From positions 123,047 to 187,046 of the forward strand of contig NZ_JAKLJA010000012.1 of NCBI RefSeq assembly GCF_022213065.1: a stretch of 64,000 nt of DNA, in the 5' to 3' direction. Below are positions 17,927-25,194 of the stretch, one piece after another. Positions within the stretch are counted from its first letter, which is position 1; every line of letters begins with the position of its first letter. Origin of the DNA: Paraburkholderia tagetis (GTDB lineage Bacteria > Pseudomonadota > Gammaproteobacteria > Burkholderiales > Burkholderiaceae). Both the position numbers and the translations under genes were made by a program. The notes beneath the pieces are model-generated. The model was not told where the DNA came from and did no database searches. It was given only the letters and a program-made list of their open reading frames with translations.

Positions 17927-18612
17927 GGCCGTGCCTTGCCGAGCGCCGCCGCCACGCGCTCCCAGCGTGTGCCGATAGCCGCGTCCGCTTCGCCGGTCGC
18001 CGCCTGCGCGCGGCAGCCGCCGCGCTCGAGCGCCGCGTCGGTGTGCACGGTCCAGCCGCGCGTTTGCAGTTCTTCCATCAGATACGCCTCCACCACCGGC
18101 AGATCGGCGGGGCTCACCACGAGTTGCGGCGAGCCCGCGAGCTGCGGCTCGTGCGCGAGCACCTCGCGCGCCGCGGCCAGCAGCGCCGTCGGGTCGTGCT
18201 GCACGTGCTGGCGCACGACCTGCTGCGCGATATCGAGCGCAAGCTCGACGAGCGTGTCGGCCACGCCCGCTTCAGCGGTCTGCAACGCATCGGCAAAATG
18301 CTGCGCGAGCTGTGCCAGTTGCCGCGCCTGCGCACGCGCCTCTTCGCGGCCCTGCTCGAAGCCCTGCTTGTGGCCCTGGTCGTAGCCGGCCTGGTAGCCG
18401 AGCGCCTGCCCGGCCACGTGGCCGGACGCGAGACCCTGCTGGTGCGCGGCGTCGCGCACGCGCTGCAATTGGGCCTCGAACGCGGCCGTCTCGTCGGGCG
18501 TGGGCGGCGGCGGGGGCGGAGGAGGCGGGTCGAACGACGCCATCTCCCAGCGCTGATACGCCGAGCGCGCGTGCCGCTGCTGCGTCGCTGTTTGCGTTGC
18601 CTCGTCAGACAT
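17920..18612 (-). CDS. fliH: Flagellar assembly protein FliH
   Basis: Negative regulator and stator of the FliI ATPase that anchors it to the C-ring. The product has 230 residues, with an N-terminal WEMASF segment followed by nine consecutive prolines (residues ~29-37). A long helical region with repeated Gly-x3-Gly-type spacing follows (QGLASGHVAGQALGYQAGYD), typical of FliH, then a C-terminal domain (LALDIAQQVVRQHVQHDPTA). It overlaps fliG by 8 bp. Confidence 0.93.
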   Translation of the reverse strand: MSDEATQTATQQRHARSAYQRWEMASFDPPPPPPPPPTPDETAAFEAQLQRVRDAAHQQGLASGHVAGQALGYQAGYDQGHKQGFEQGREEARAQARQLAQLAQHFADALQTAEAGVADTLVELALDIAQQVVRQHVQHDPTALLAAAREVLAHEPQLAGSPQLVVSPADLPVVEAYLMEELQTRGWTVHTDAALERGGCRAQAATGEADAAIGTRWERVAAALGKARPW

Positions 18613-19600
18613 AGGCGTCTTCCGCCTTTCCGCCGATCACGATCTGGCCGCTTTCGGCAAGGTTGCGAACGATCTGAAGGATACGCCGTTGTTGTGCTTC
18701 GACCTCCGAAACACGTACAGGACCGCGCGCGTCGAGGTCTTCGGCGAGCAGTTCCGCAGCGCGCTGCGACATGTTCGAGAGGAACTTGGTGCGCAGCGCG
18801 GGCGGCGCGCCCTTGAGCGAAATGATGAGCGACTCCGACTCCACTTCCTTGAGCAGCAACTGGATCGCGCGGTCTTCGAGATCGAGCAGGTTTTCGAAAA
18901 CAAACATCTGGTCGATGATCTTCTGGGCGAGTTCGGCGTCGTACTGGCGCACGTTCTCGATCACGCCTTCCTCATGCTGGCTCGTCATGAAGTTGAGAAT
19001 CTCGGCGGCGGTGCGGATGCCGCCCATCGGGCTGCGCTTGAGGTTGTCGCTGCCCGAGAGCAGGCCCGTGAGCACGTCGTCGAGCTCGCGCAGCGCCTGC
19101 GGCTGGATGCCGTCGAGCGTCGCGATGCGCAGCAGCACGTCATTGCGCAGGCGCTCGGTGAAGCACGAGGCGATCTCCGAGGCCTGGTCGCGGTCCAGAT
19201 GCACGAGGATCGTGGCGATGATCTGCGGATGCTCGTTCTTGATGAGCTCGGCCACCGACCCCGAATCCATCCACTTGAGGCCTTCGATGCCGCTCGTGTC
19301 GCCGCCTTGCAGGATGCGGTCGATCACGGCGCCGGCCTTGTCCTCGCCCAGCGCCTTGGTGAGCACGCTGCGGATGTAGTCGTTCGAGTCGAGCGAAAGC
19401 GCGCTGTGCTGCTCGGCTTCCTTCACGAACTCCTGCAACACCGCGTCGATCTCTTCGCGCTTGACGTTCCTGAGCGCGGCCATGGCGGCGCCGATCTTCT
19501 GCACCTCGCGCGGGCCGAGGAACCTGAAGACCTGCGCGGCCTCTTCCTCGCCAATCGACATGAGCAGCAGTGCGCTCTTGGTGGCTCCTTCAGCGTTCAT
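18605..19600 (-). CDS. fliG: Flagellar motor switch protein FliG
   Basis: The C-ring subunit that contacts the MS ring and the stators and generates torque. The product has 331 residues and begins MNAEGATKSALLLMSIGEEE. The middle domain contains the EHPQ motif (ELIKNEHPQIIATILVHLD), and the C-terminal domain has the charged torque helix (KFLSNMSQRAAELLAEDLDA). It overlaps fliF by 11 bp. Confidence 0.97.
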   Translation of the reverse strand: MNAEGATKSALLLMSIGEEEAAQVFRFLGPREVQKIGAAMAALRNVKREEIDAVLQEFVKEAEQHSALSLDSNDYIRSVLTKALGEDKAGAVIDRILQGGDTSGIEGLKWMDSGSVAELIKNEHPQIIATILVHLDRDQASEIASCFTERLRNDVLLRIATLDGIQPQALRELDDVLTGLLSGSDNLKRSPMGGIRTAAEILNFMTSQHEEGVIENVRQYDAELAQKIIDQMFVFENLLDLEDRAIQLLLKEVESESLIISLKGAPPALRTKFLSNMSQRAAELLAEDLDARGPVRVSEVEAQQRRILQIVRNLAESGQIVIGGKAEDAYV

Positions 19601-21389
19601 CGTTTACCCAGTTCTTGACCACGGTTGCGACGATCTTCGGATCCTGGCGCGCGATGCTGCGCGCGAATTCCAGATTGCGTTCGAACTTGTGCTTGTCGTT
19701 TTCGAGGGCGAGCAGGCCGACGTCGCTTTCGGCTTCTCCTGCGCCTTCGAGCTTTTCGAGGCTCGGCAGGCCGTCGAGCAGCATCGGCTCGCTGTCACCG
19801 GCGAGCGCCGGCGTGGCGGCGGCCGGCGCGGGCGGCGGGAAGGCCCGGCGCAGCGCGGGCTTGACCATCACGAAATAGAGGAACAAGGCCACCGCGCCGA
19901 TGCCAAGCCAGGTCGCGACCTGCTTCGCGAGCGCGAGCATCTCGGGCTGGCGCCACCAGGGAAGGTTCGCGTTCGGGTCGACGTCCTGCTGGAACGCGGC
20001 GTTCACCACGTTCACCGAGTCGCCGCGCCTGGCGTCGTAGCCCATCGAGTCCTTCACGAGCTGCTCGACCTGCGCGAGCTTTTGCGCGTCGAGCGGCTGC
20101 AGCGTGGCGTGGCCCTTGGCGTCCACCTTCTGCTGATAGTTCACGACCACGGCCACCGAGAGGCGCTTGATGTCGCCCGGCGCCTGCTGGAAGTGGCGCA
20201 CGGTCTTGTCGACTTCGTAGTTCGTGGTGGTGTCGCGATGATCCGAGATGGGCGTGGCGCCTGCCGCGCCGTTCGCGCCCGTGGGCGCGTTGATAGGCGC
20301 CGAGGCGGGCTGCGGCGGCGTGTTCGAGAGCGCGCCCGGCACGCCGCCGGCATTGGCCTGCTGCGAGTCGGTGGCGATGCTCTGCTGCTGGCTGCGAATG
20401 GTGGCCTGCTGCGGGTTGCCGTTCGGGCCGTAGTTCTCCGACGTCTGCTCGAGCTTCGAGAAGTCGAGGTCGGCGCTCACCTGCGAGCGCGCGTTGCCGG
20501 CGCCGAAAAGGGGCGCCAGGATCGCGTCGATGCGCGCCTGGGTGTCGTGCTCGACCTGGCGCACATACTTGAGTTGCGAGGCGTCGAGGCCCGCGCTCGC
20601 GGTGCTCTGCGTGAGCAGGTTGCCGTCCTGGTCGGCCACCGTCACGTTGCGCACCGGCAGATCGGGCACGGCCGAAGCGACCATGTGCGTGATGGCGGCC
20701 ACCTGGCCCTCATCGAGCGAGCGGCCCGGATACAGGTTCACGAGCACCGAGGCCGTGGGCGCTTCGCGCTCGCGCACGAACACCGAGGGCTTGGGAATGG
20801 CCAGATGCACGCGCGCGGACTTCACGCTCTGGATCGATTGAATCGTTTGCTCGAGCTCGCCTTCGAGGGCGCGCTGGTAGTTCACCTGCTCGGCGAACTG
20901 GCTGATGCCGAACTTCTGGTTGTCCATCAGTTCGAAGCCCACCGAGCCGCTTTTCGGCAAGCCCTGCTGCGCGAGGCGCAGACGCATTTCGCCCACCTGC
21001 TCGGACGGCACGAGAATCGCGCCGCCGCCTTCGGAGAGCTTGTAGGGCACGTTGGCGGCTTGCAGCGCCGTGATGATGGCGCCGCCGTCGCGGTCCGAGA
21101 GGTTGCTGTAGAGCACCTTGTAGTCGGGCGCGCGCGACCACAGGATCAGGCCCGCGATCACGGCGACGAGCACCGCCACGGCGACGATGAGCGGCGCGCG
21201 CGGGTTGCCGCGCACCTTGCCCAGCGACGAGAGCGACCCGAGGCGCTGCGCAAAGCCGCCGCCCAGGTCCTCCGCGAGGCCACCCGCCGCGCCTGCCAGG
21301 CCGGCAGCGCTCGCGCCCGGGGCGGCGCCGCTGGTGGCGAGGCCCACGCGGGCGTCGGGGTTGATCAACGAGTTGGCAGACGAATCCAT
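19590..21389 (-). CDS. fliF: Flagellar MS-ring protein FliF
   Basis: Forms the membrane-supramembrane ring on which the basal body is built. The product has 599 residues, with transmembrane helices near residues ~65-85 (APLIVAVAVLVAVIAGLILW) and ~485-508 (VATWLGIGAVALFLYFVMVK). The periplasmic YscJ/FliF region lies between (SGGGAI..VPSEQVGEMRLRLA...). The C-terminal tail that binds FliG ends IVATVVKNWVNDER. The frame is open further upstream, but the ATG at 21389 (MDSSANSLINPDARVG) with GGAG 11 nt upstream is the likely start. It heads the fliFGHIJK set, divergent from fliE. Confidence 0.96.
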   Translation of the reverse strand: MDSSANSLINPDARVGLATSGAAPGASAAGLAGAAGGLAEDLGGGFAQRLGSLSSLGKVRGNPRAPLIVAVAVLVAVIAGLILWSRAPDYKVLYSNLSDRDGGAIITALQAANVPYKLSEGGGAILVPSEQVGEMRLRLAQQGLPKSGSVGFELMDNQKFGISQFAEQVNYQRALEGELEQTIQSIQSVKSARVHLAIPKPSVFVREREAPTASVLVNLYPGRSLDEGQVAAITHMVASAVPDLPVRNVTVADQDGNLLTQSTASAGLDASQLKYVRQVEHDTQARIDAILAPLFGAGNARSQVSADLDFSKLEQTSENYGPNGNPQQATIRSQQQSIATDSQQANAGGVPGALSNTPPQPASAPINAPTGANGAAGATPISDHRDTTTNYEVDKTVRHFQQAPGDIKRLSVAVVVNYQQKVDAKGHATLQPLDAQKLAQVEQLVKDSMGYDARRGDSVNVVNAAFQQDVDPNANLPWWRQPEMLALAKQVATWLGIGAVALFLYFVMVKPALRRAFPPPAPAAATPALAGDSEPMLLDGLPSLEKLEGAGEAESDVGLLALENDKHKFERNLEFARSIARQDPKIVATVVKNWVNDER

Positions 21390-21688
21390 GCGACGGGTTT
21401 CTCCGGGAGACTTGCTGTCCCGCGGCGCGGCATACGCGCGGCGGAAACTTTCACGACAGCGATTATCCGCACCCGCTGGCAAGCCGATTGCGCGAATAGA
21501 GCCGGGTTTTCCCCCTAGTTTCGAGGCTGCCGGAACGGGCGAATTGCTATGCTCATCGTCAGATTCGGCGCCCTGTATGTGGCCTGCATATGGCCTGCAT
21601 GGGCCCTGTACATCCCCTGCGGGCGTGCCGGATCCGCCGGGCGGCGGCATCCGCCCTTGCACGACCCCTCTTTATTCGTGGAGCAAAT
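21390..21688. promoter_or_regulatory. Divergent fliF / fliE promoter region
   Basis: 299 bp between divergent starts, so it must carry promoters in both directions. Visible structure: an 11-bp-period direct repeat TGGCCTGCAT (21580-21589 and 21591-21600) flanked by TGTATG and TGTACAT, and an inverted repeat GGATCCGCC / GGCGGCATCC around 21631-21653. I could not identify a clear sigma-70, sigma-28 or FlhDC box. Confidence 0.4.
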
Positions 21689-22024
21689 ATGACCGTGCCA
21701 GTCAACCCGCTGACGTCGGCCCTTGCGCAGATGCAGTCCATGGCCGCGCAGGCGGCAAGCGGTTCCGCCGCGGCCGACGGCGGCTCGGGCGCGGCCACCG
21801 CGGGCGGCTTTGCCGCTGCGCTCAAGTCGTCCCTCGACAAGATCAGCGGCGACCAGCAAAAGGCCGTCGGCGAGTCGCAGGCGTTCGAGCTCGGGGCCGG
21901 CAACGTTTCGCTCAACGACGTCATGGTCGACATGCAGAAGGCCAATGTCGGTTTCCAGTTCGGCTTGCAGGTGCGCAACAAGCTCGTTGCGGCCTACACC
22001 GACATCATGCAGATCCAGGTCTAG
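21689..22024 (+). CDS. fliE: Flagellar hook-basal body complex protein FliE
   Basis: A rod protein that links the MS ring and rod and is the first export substrate. The product has 111 residues and starts MTVPVNPLTSALAQMQSMAA. The conserved C-terminal region is LNDVMVDMQKANVGFQFGLQ followed by VRNKLVAAYTDIMQIQV. The frame is open upstream, but the ATG at 21689 follows GGAG by 5 nt and gives the family N-terminus. Confidence 0.96.
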   Translation: MTVPVNPLTSALAQMQSMAAQAASGSAAADGGSGAATAGGFAAALKSSLDKISGDQQKAVGESQAFELGAGNVSLNDVMVDMQKANVGFQFGLQVRNKLVAAYTDIMQIQV

Positions 22025-22110
22025 CGGCCGGAATTCGACTCCGGATCCGCAAGACCGGCCTCGCACCTCGCGCTCGCGGCGGGGGCGGCATCGCGCGCGC
22101 CAAAGCGCAT

Positions 22111-22138
22111 TAAAGCTTCACCTGTGCCGTTCCGATAA
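22111..22138 (+). promoter_or_regulatory. Candidate sigma-28 (FliA) promoter for fliST
   Basis: TAAAGCTT (22111-22118), 12-nt spacer, TCCGATAA (22131-22138). This compares well with the FliA consensus TAAAGTTT-N11-GCCGATAA: 7/8 in the -35 and 7/8 in the -10. It lies about 88 bp upstream of the fliS ATG and in the right orientation, suggesting late-class expression of fliS and fliT. Confidence 0.65.
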
Positions 22139-22226
22139 CACGGCTAGAACCAGCCCACCCGCGTCACCAGGCGCGACAGGCCGGACGCACCGTATCCATA
22201 GCCGCACGTTTGAAGGAGAAGCGCCG

Positions 22227-22673
22227 ATGTTTTCCCCTGCACAGTCTGGAGCCAACGCTTATGCACGCGTGGGTGTCGAAACAGGGGTCATGGGCGCGAG
22301 CCCGCACAAGCTGATCGCGCTCCTGTACGAAGGCGCGCGCAAGGCGATTGCGCAAGCCCGCATGCATCTGCAAATGGGCAATGTGGGGCCGCGTGGCGAG
22401 GCGATCGGCAAGGCAATCCGGATAGTCGAAAGCGGGCTTCAGCTGGCGTTGAACGTCGAGGCGGGCGGAGAAATCGCGCAGCGCCTGAACGCACTTTACG
22501 GTTACATGACGCGACGTCTGCTCGAAGCAAATATTCAACAGAGCGAGTCCATGCTGGTCGAAGTCGATGGCCTGCTGGCGACGCTCGAAGAAGCCTGGTT
22601 GGGGATTGCGCCGGAAGTGGAGCGGATGGCCAGAGCGGCATCCGGATCCGTGCCCGGTTCATTGACGAGATGA
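22227..22673 (+). CDS. fliS: Flagellin export chaperone FliS
   Basis: Cytoplasmic chaperone that binds the C-terminus of flagellin. The product has 148 residues and starts MFSPAQSGANAYARVGVETG; the signature ASPHKLIALLYEGARKAIAQ follows. A strong ribosome site (AAGGAGAA) precedes the ATG. It overlaps fliT by 4 bp (ATGA). Confidence 0.95.
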   Translation: MFSPAQSGANAYARVGVETGVMGASPHKLIALLYEGARKAIAQARMHLQMGNVGPRGEAIGKAIRIVESGLQLALNVEAGGEIAQRLNALYGYMTRRLLEANIQQSESMLVEVDGLLATLEEAWLGIAPEVERMARAASGSVPGSLTR

Positions 22674-23002
22674 ATTCGAAAGCAGACTACTTTGCCCGCT
22701 ATGAAGCGATTGCCGCGGTCTCGGAGCAGATGCTCCGCGCCGCGCGAAGCGCGCACTGGAATGAGCTGATCGGCCTCCAGGAGCAATACCGGCACCTAGT
22801 GGACGCGCTCAGGAACGCCGATTTCGGCGTGCGGCTCACCACTGACGAGCGCACGCGCAAATACGAGTTGATCCGGCAGATCCTCGCCGACGATGCCGCG
22901 ATCCGCGACCTCGCGAGCCCGTGCATGGCGCGCCTTGCGGCGCTCTTTCACGGCACCGCGCAGCCGTCGCGGGTGTTGCAGGAGCTGTACGGCGCGAGGT
23001 AA
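22670..23002 (+). CDS. fliT: Flagellar export chaperone FliT
   Basis: A 110-residue helical protein (MNSKADYFARYEAIAAVSEQ..., LTTDERTRKYELIRQILADD) of the FliT family, which chaperones FliD and can control FlhDC in enterics. It is coupled to fliS by the ATGA overlap. The C-terminus is short. The identification rests on order and on the charged helical pattern. Confidence 0.88.
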   Translation: MNSKADYFARYEAIAAVSEQMLRAARSAHWNELIGLQEQYRHLVDALRNADFGVRLTTDERTRKYELIRQILADDAAIRDLASPCMARLAALFHGTAQPSRVLQELYGAR

Positions 23003-23028
23003 GACGCGAGCAAGTACCAGCGAGCTCG

Positions 23029-23129
23029 ATCAGGCGCAAGCAGGCGCTATCGGGCGCAAGCAGGCGCAATCGGGCACGCTCGAGCACGAAAACTGACAGC
23101 GCCGCGCGGCCAAATGGGGCGCGCGGCGC
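23029..23129. repeat. 20-bp tandem repeat and GC hairpin between fliT and the second fliK-like gene
   Basis: Two adjacent 20-bp units, ATCRGGCGCAAGCAGGCGCW (23029-23048, 23049-23068), are followed by a partial third. Then comes a perfect 10-bp stem GCGCCGCGCG / CGCGCGGCGC (23099-23108 / 23120-23129, 11-nt loop) without a T run. The hairpin precedes the next start codon by about 30 bp and could limit read-through or occlude the ribosome site. Confidence 0.7.
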
Positions 23130-23159
23130 CTAACCTGGCCCGCGCGGGCCACGCTCCGC

Positions 23160-24800
23160 ATGAACGGAATCGATACGAGCGCCGCAGCGCTGCTCGCGGG
23201 CCGCATAGGCGCACTCAGCCCGCCGGGCTCCCAGGGCAGCGCCGGCGCTGCGCAGACGGGTGTTTCCGCGCTCACGGGCGGCGTGGACGCGCTGGCCGAT
23301 CCGCGCAACGCCGGCTCGCCCCAGGCATCGGCGCAGACGGTGCTCTCCGCCGTCGCGCTCGCGCTCGACGCGATCATCCGCTCGGGTGGCGAGGCCACGC
23401 CCGCCGTGGTCGGACGCGCGCCGGTGTGGGCCGATCCGTCGACGGCCGGCGCTGCGCAGTCGGGCGACGCGAACTCGCTGCCGCTGCCGGGCCTCTCGAA
23501 CAATCCGGCCGGCCAGGCGGGAGCCGCCGCCCAGGCTGGGGCGCTGGAAGCCACGCTGCTCGCCGGACTGGCGAGCGGAATCGCGCAGGCGGGACTGCCG
23601 GGCGGTGCCCAGGGGGCCGATGGTGCCGATGGTGCCGCCGGCGCCGGTAGCGCGAACGGTGCAAACGGTGCGAACGGTGCGGACGGTGCTGCAAATGGCG
23701 GCACGGCTGGCGCTCAGGGCGCGGCATCTTCTTCATTGCAAGGTACGCAAGCGGCTCAAGGCGCCGCGCTCGCTGCGCAATCCGGACCGGTCGCCGCGCT
23801 TGCCGCAGCGCTCGCACAAACGGTGGCGTCGAGCGGCCTCTTCTACGAATCGCATCTCGCCCAGTGGCTGCGCGGCCAGCGCACGCCCGGCGAACTCGCC
23901 GACGAACCCCAGAATCGCCTGACCGGCGGCGCACAGTTGCCGCTTGACTGGAGCCCCACCGCTCACGACATCGACGACGTGCTCTGGACCGATCTACCCA
24001 GCGCCGCCCAGCAGGGCGCGCGCGTGGGCAGCATGGCCAATGCCGCGGGGGCGGGGGTGGGGACTTCAAGCGCGCACGGGGAAGCCAATGCCGCGTTCGC
24101 CCACGACGCCGCGCGCGCTGGCGGCAGCGCGGCGCTGCTCGCCGACACGCTGCTGCCCGCCGCCCGCACGGCCGCTGGGGCCGGTGCAGGAGTCGGCGTG
24201 CACGAGGCGCTGCTGCCGCTCGTGCGTCAGCAGCTCGATCTGCTCGCGACCGGGGAATTCCGCTGGACCGGCGAGGCGTGGCCGGGCGTGCGGCTCGACT
24301 GGACCATCCAGCAGGACGACGACGAGCGCCGCGATGCCCCCGACCCACGCCCGGGGCGCGCTGTCGACGACGACGAGACCGCGTGGCGCACGCGTCTCAC
24401 CCTGGCGCTGCCGGCGCTGGGCACCGTCGACGCGGAACTGACGCTTGCGGGCTCGACGCTCGCGGTGCGCGTGCAGGCGAGCCCGGGCGGCGCGCAGCGC
24501 CTCACCGCGCACAGCGAAGCGCTGCGCGGGCGGCTCGAAGCGCTGGGGCTTGCGCTCGCCGGGCTGTCGATCCGCGAGATCGGCGGCATGAGCGGTGCCG
24601 CGGGCGTGGACGGTGCGCGGGCCGCCGGTGCGTATGCACGCGCGGCCGCGACGCACGTTCGCGACGCTCAGGGAGCCGGGCCCGTCGAGGCCTGGCACCA
24701 TGCGGACGCGGCACCGGCTGCGGCATCGGCTGCGGCATCGGCTGTACACGCGGCCGATGCGCCGCACGCCATGGACTCGACAGACTGGGAGCTGGGATGA
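23160..24800 (+). CDS. Second FliK-like protein (hook-length control protein C-terminal domain)
   Basis: A 546-residue protein. Residues 1-~350 are Ala/Gly-rich and low in complexity (a GANGANGADG-type run near 160-180). The C-terminal part (~385-500) matches the pattern of a FliK C-terminal domain: LTLALPALGTVDAELTLAGS, VRVQASPGGAQRLTAHSEAL, then GRLEALGLALAGLSIREIGG. The next gene encodes an FlhB C-terminal-type domain and starts inside its stop (ATGA), so the two are probably translated together. This suggests a paralogous substrate-specificity pair; its actual role is unknown. It is distinct from the canonical fliK at 13944-15572. No strong ribosome site is visible at the ATG. Confidence 0.8.
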   Translation: MNGIDTSAAALLAGRIGALSPPGSQGSAGAAQTGVSALTGGVDALADPRNAGSPQASAQTVLSAVALALDAIIRSGGEATPAVVGRAPVWADPSTAGAAQSGDANSLPLPGLSNNPAGQAGAAAQAGALEATLLAGLASGIAQAGLPGGAQGADGADGAAGAGSANGANGANGADGAANGGTAGAQGAASSSLQGTQAAQGAALAAQSGPVAALAAALAQTVASSGLFYESHLAQWLRGQRTPGELADEPQNRLTGGAQLPLDWSPTAHDIDDVLWTDLPSAAQQGARVGSMANAAGAGVGTSSAHGEANAAFAHDAARAGGSAALLADTLLPAARTAAGAGAGVGVHEALLPLVRQQLDLLATGEFRWTGEAWPGVRLDWTIQQDDDERRDAPDPRPGRAVDDDETAWRTRLTLALPALGTVDAELTLAGSTLAVRVQASPGGAQRLTAHSEALRGRLEALGLALAGLSIREIGGMSGAAGVDGARAAGAYARAAATHVRDAQGAGPVEAWHHADAAPAAASAAASAVHAADAPHAMDSTDWELG

Positions 24801-25180
24801 GCCGCACGCACCGCAGGAGCGCCGCCGCGCTCGCCTACGACGACCCCGTCGCGCGCGACGGCGCGCCGCGCGTGGTCGCGAAGGGCTACGGGCTCGTTGC
24901 CGAGATGATCGTGCAGCGCGCGAAGGAAGCGGGCCTCTATGTCCACGAGGCGCCGGAAATGGTCTCGCTGCTGATGCAGGTGGATCTGGATTCGCAGATC
25001 CCGCCACAGCTTTATCAGGCCGTGGCGGAGTTGCTTGCCTGGCTGCATGGGCTCGAAGCCGTGGAAAGCGAGGCAAAGGAGACGAAAGCGGCGGCGGCTG
25101 TGAAGGAAACACCAGCGCGCCTGCCCGACGCCAAAGCGCTTGGGGGGAATCCGTTGCGGTTTCCGGCGCTGCCTTGGTAG
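24797..25180 (+). CDS. FlhB C-terminal-domain-only protein (FlhX/FhlB type)
   Basis: A 127-residue soluble protein. Residues ~8-90 match the cytoplasmic domain of the FlhB/YscU export switch: AAALAYDDPVARDGAPRVVA, then KGYGLVAEMIVQRAKEAGLY and PEMVSLLMQVDLDSQIPPQL, ending in a YQAVAELLAWLHGLE helix. The four FlhB transmembrane helices and the self-cleaving NPTH are absent; the chain starts MSRTHRRSAAALAYD, close to where a cleaved FlhB fragment (PTHYAVALxYD) would begin. FlhB-C-only paralogues are known in other flagellates and can partly replace the FlhB fragment. The gene overlaps the FliK-like gene by 4 bp. Confidence 0.85.
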   Translation: MSRTHRRSAAALAYDDPVARDGAPRVVAKGYGLVAEMIVQRAKEAGLYVHEAPEMVSLLMQVDLDSQIPPQLYQAVAELLAWLHGLEAVESEAKETKAAAAVKETPARLPDAKALGGNPLRFPALPW

Positions 25181-25194
25181 GGGCGTTCGCGCCG

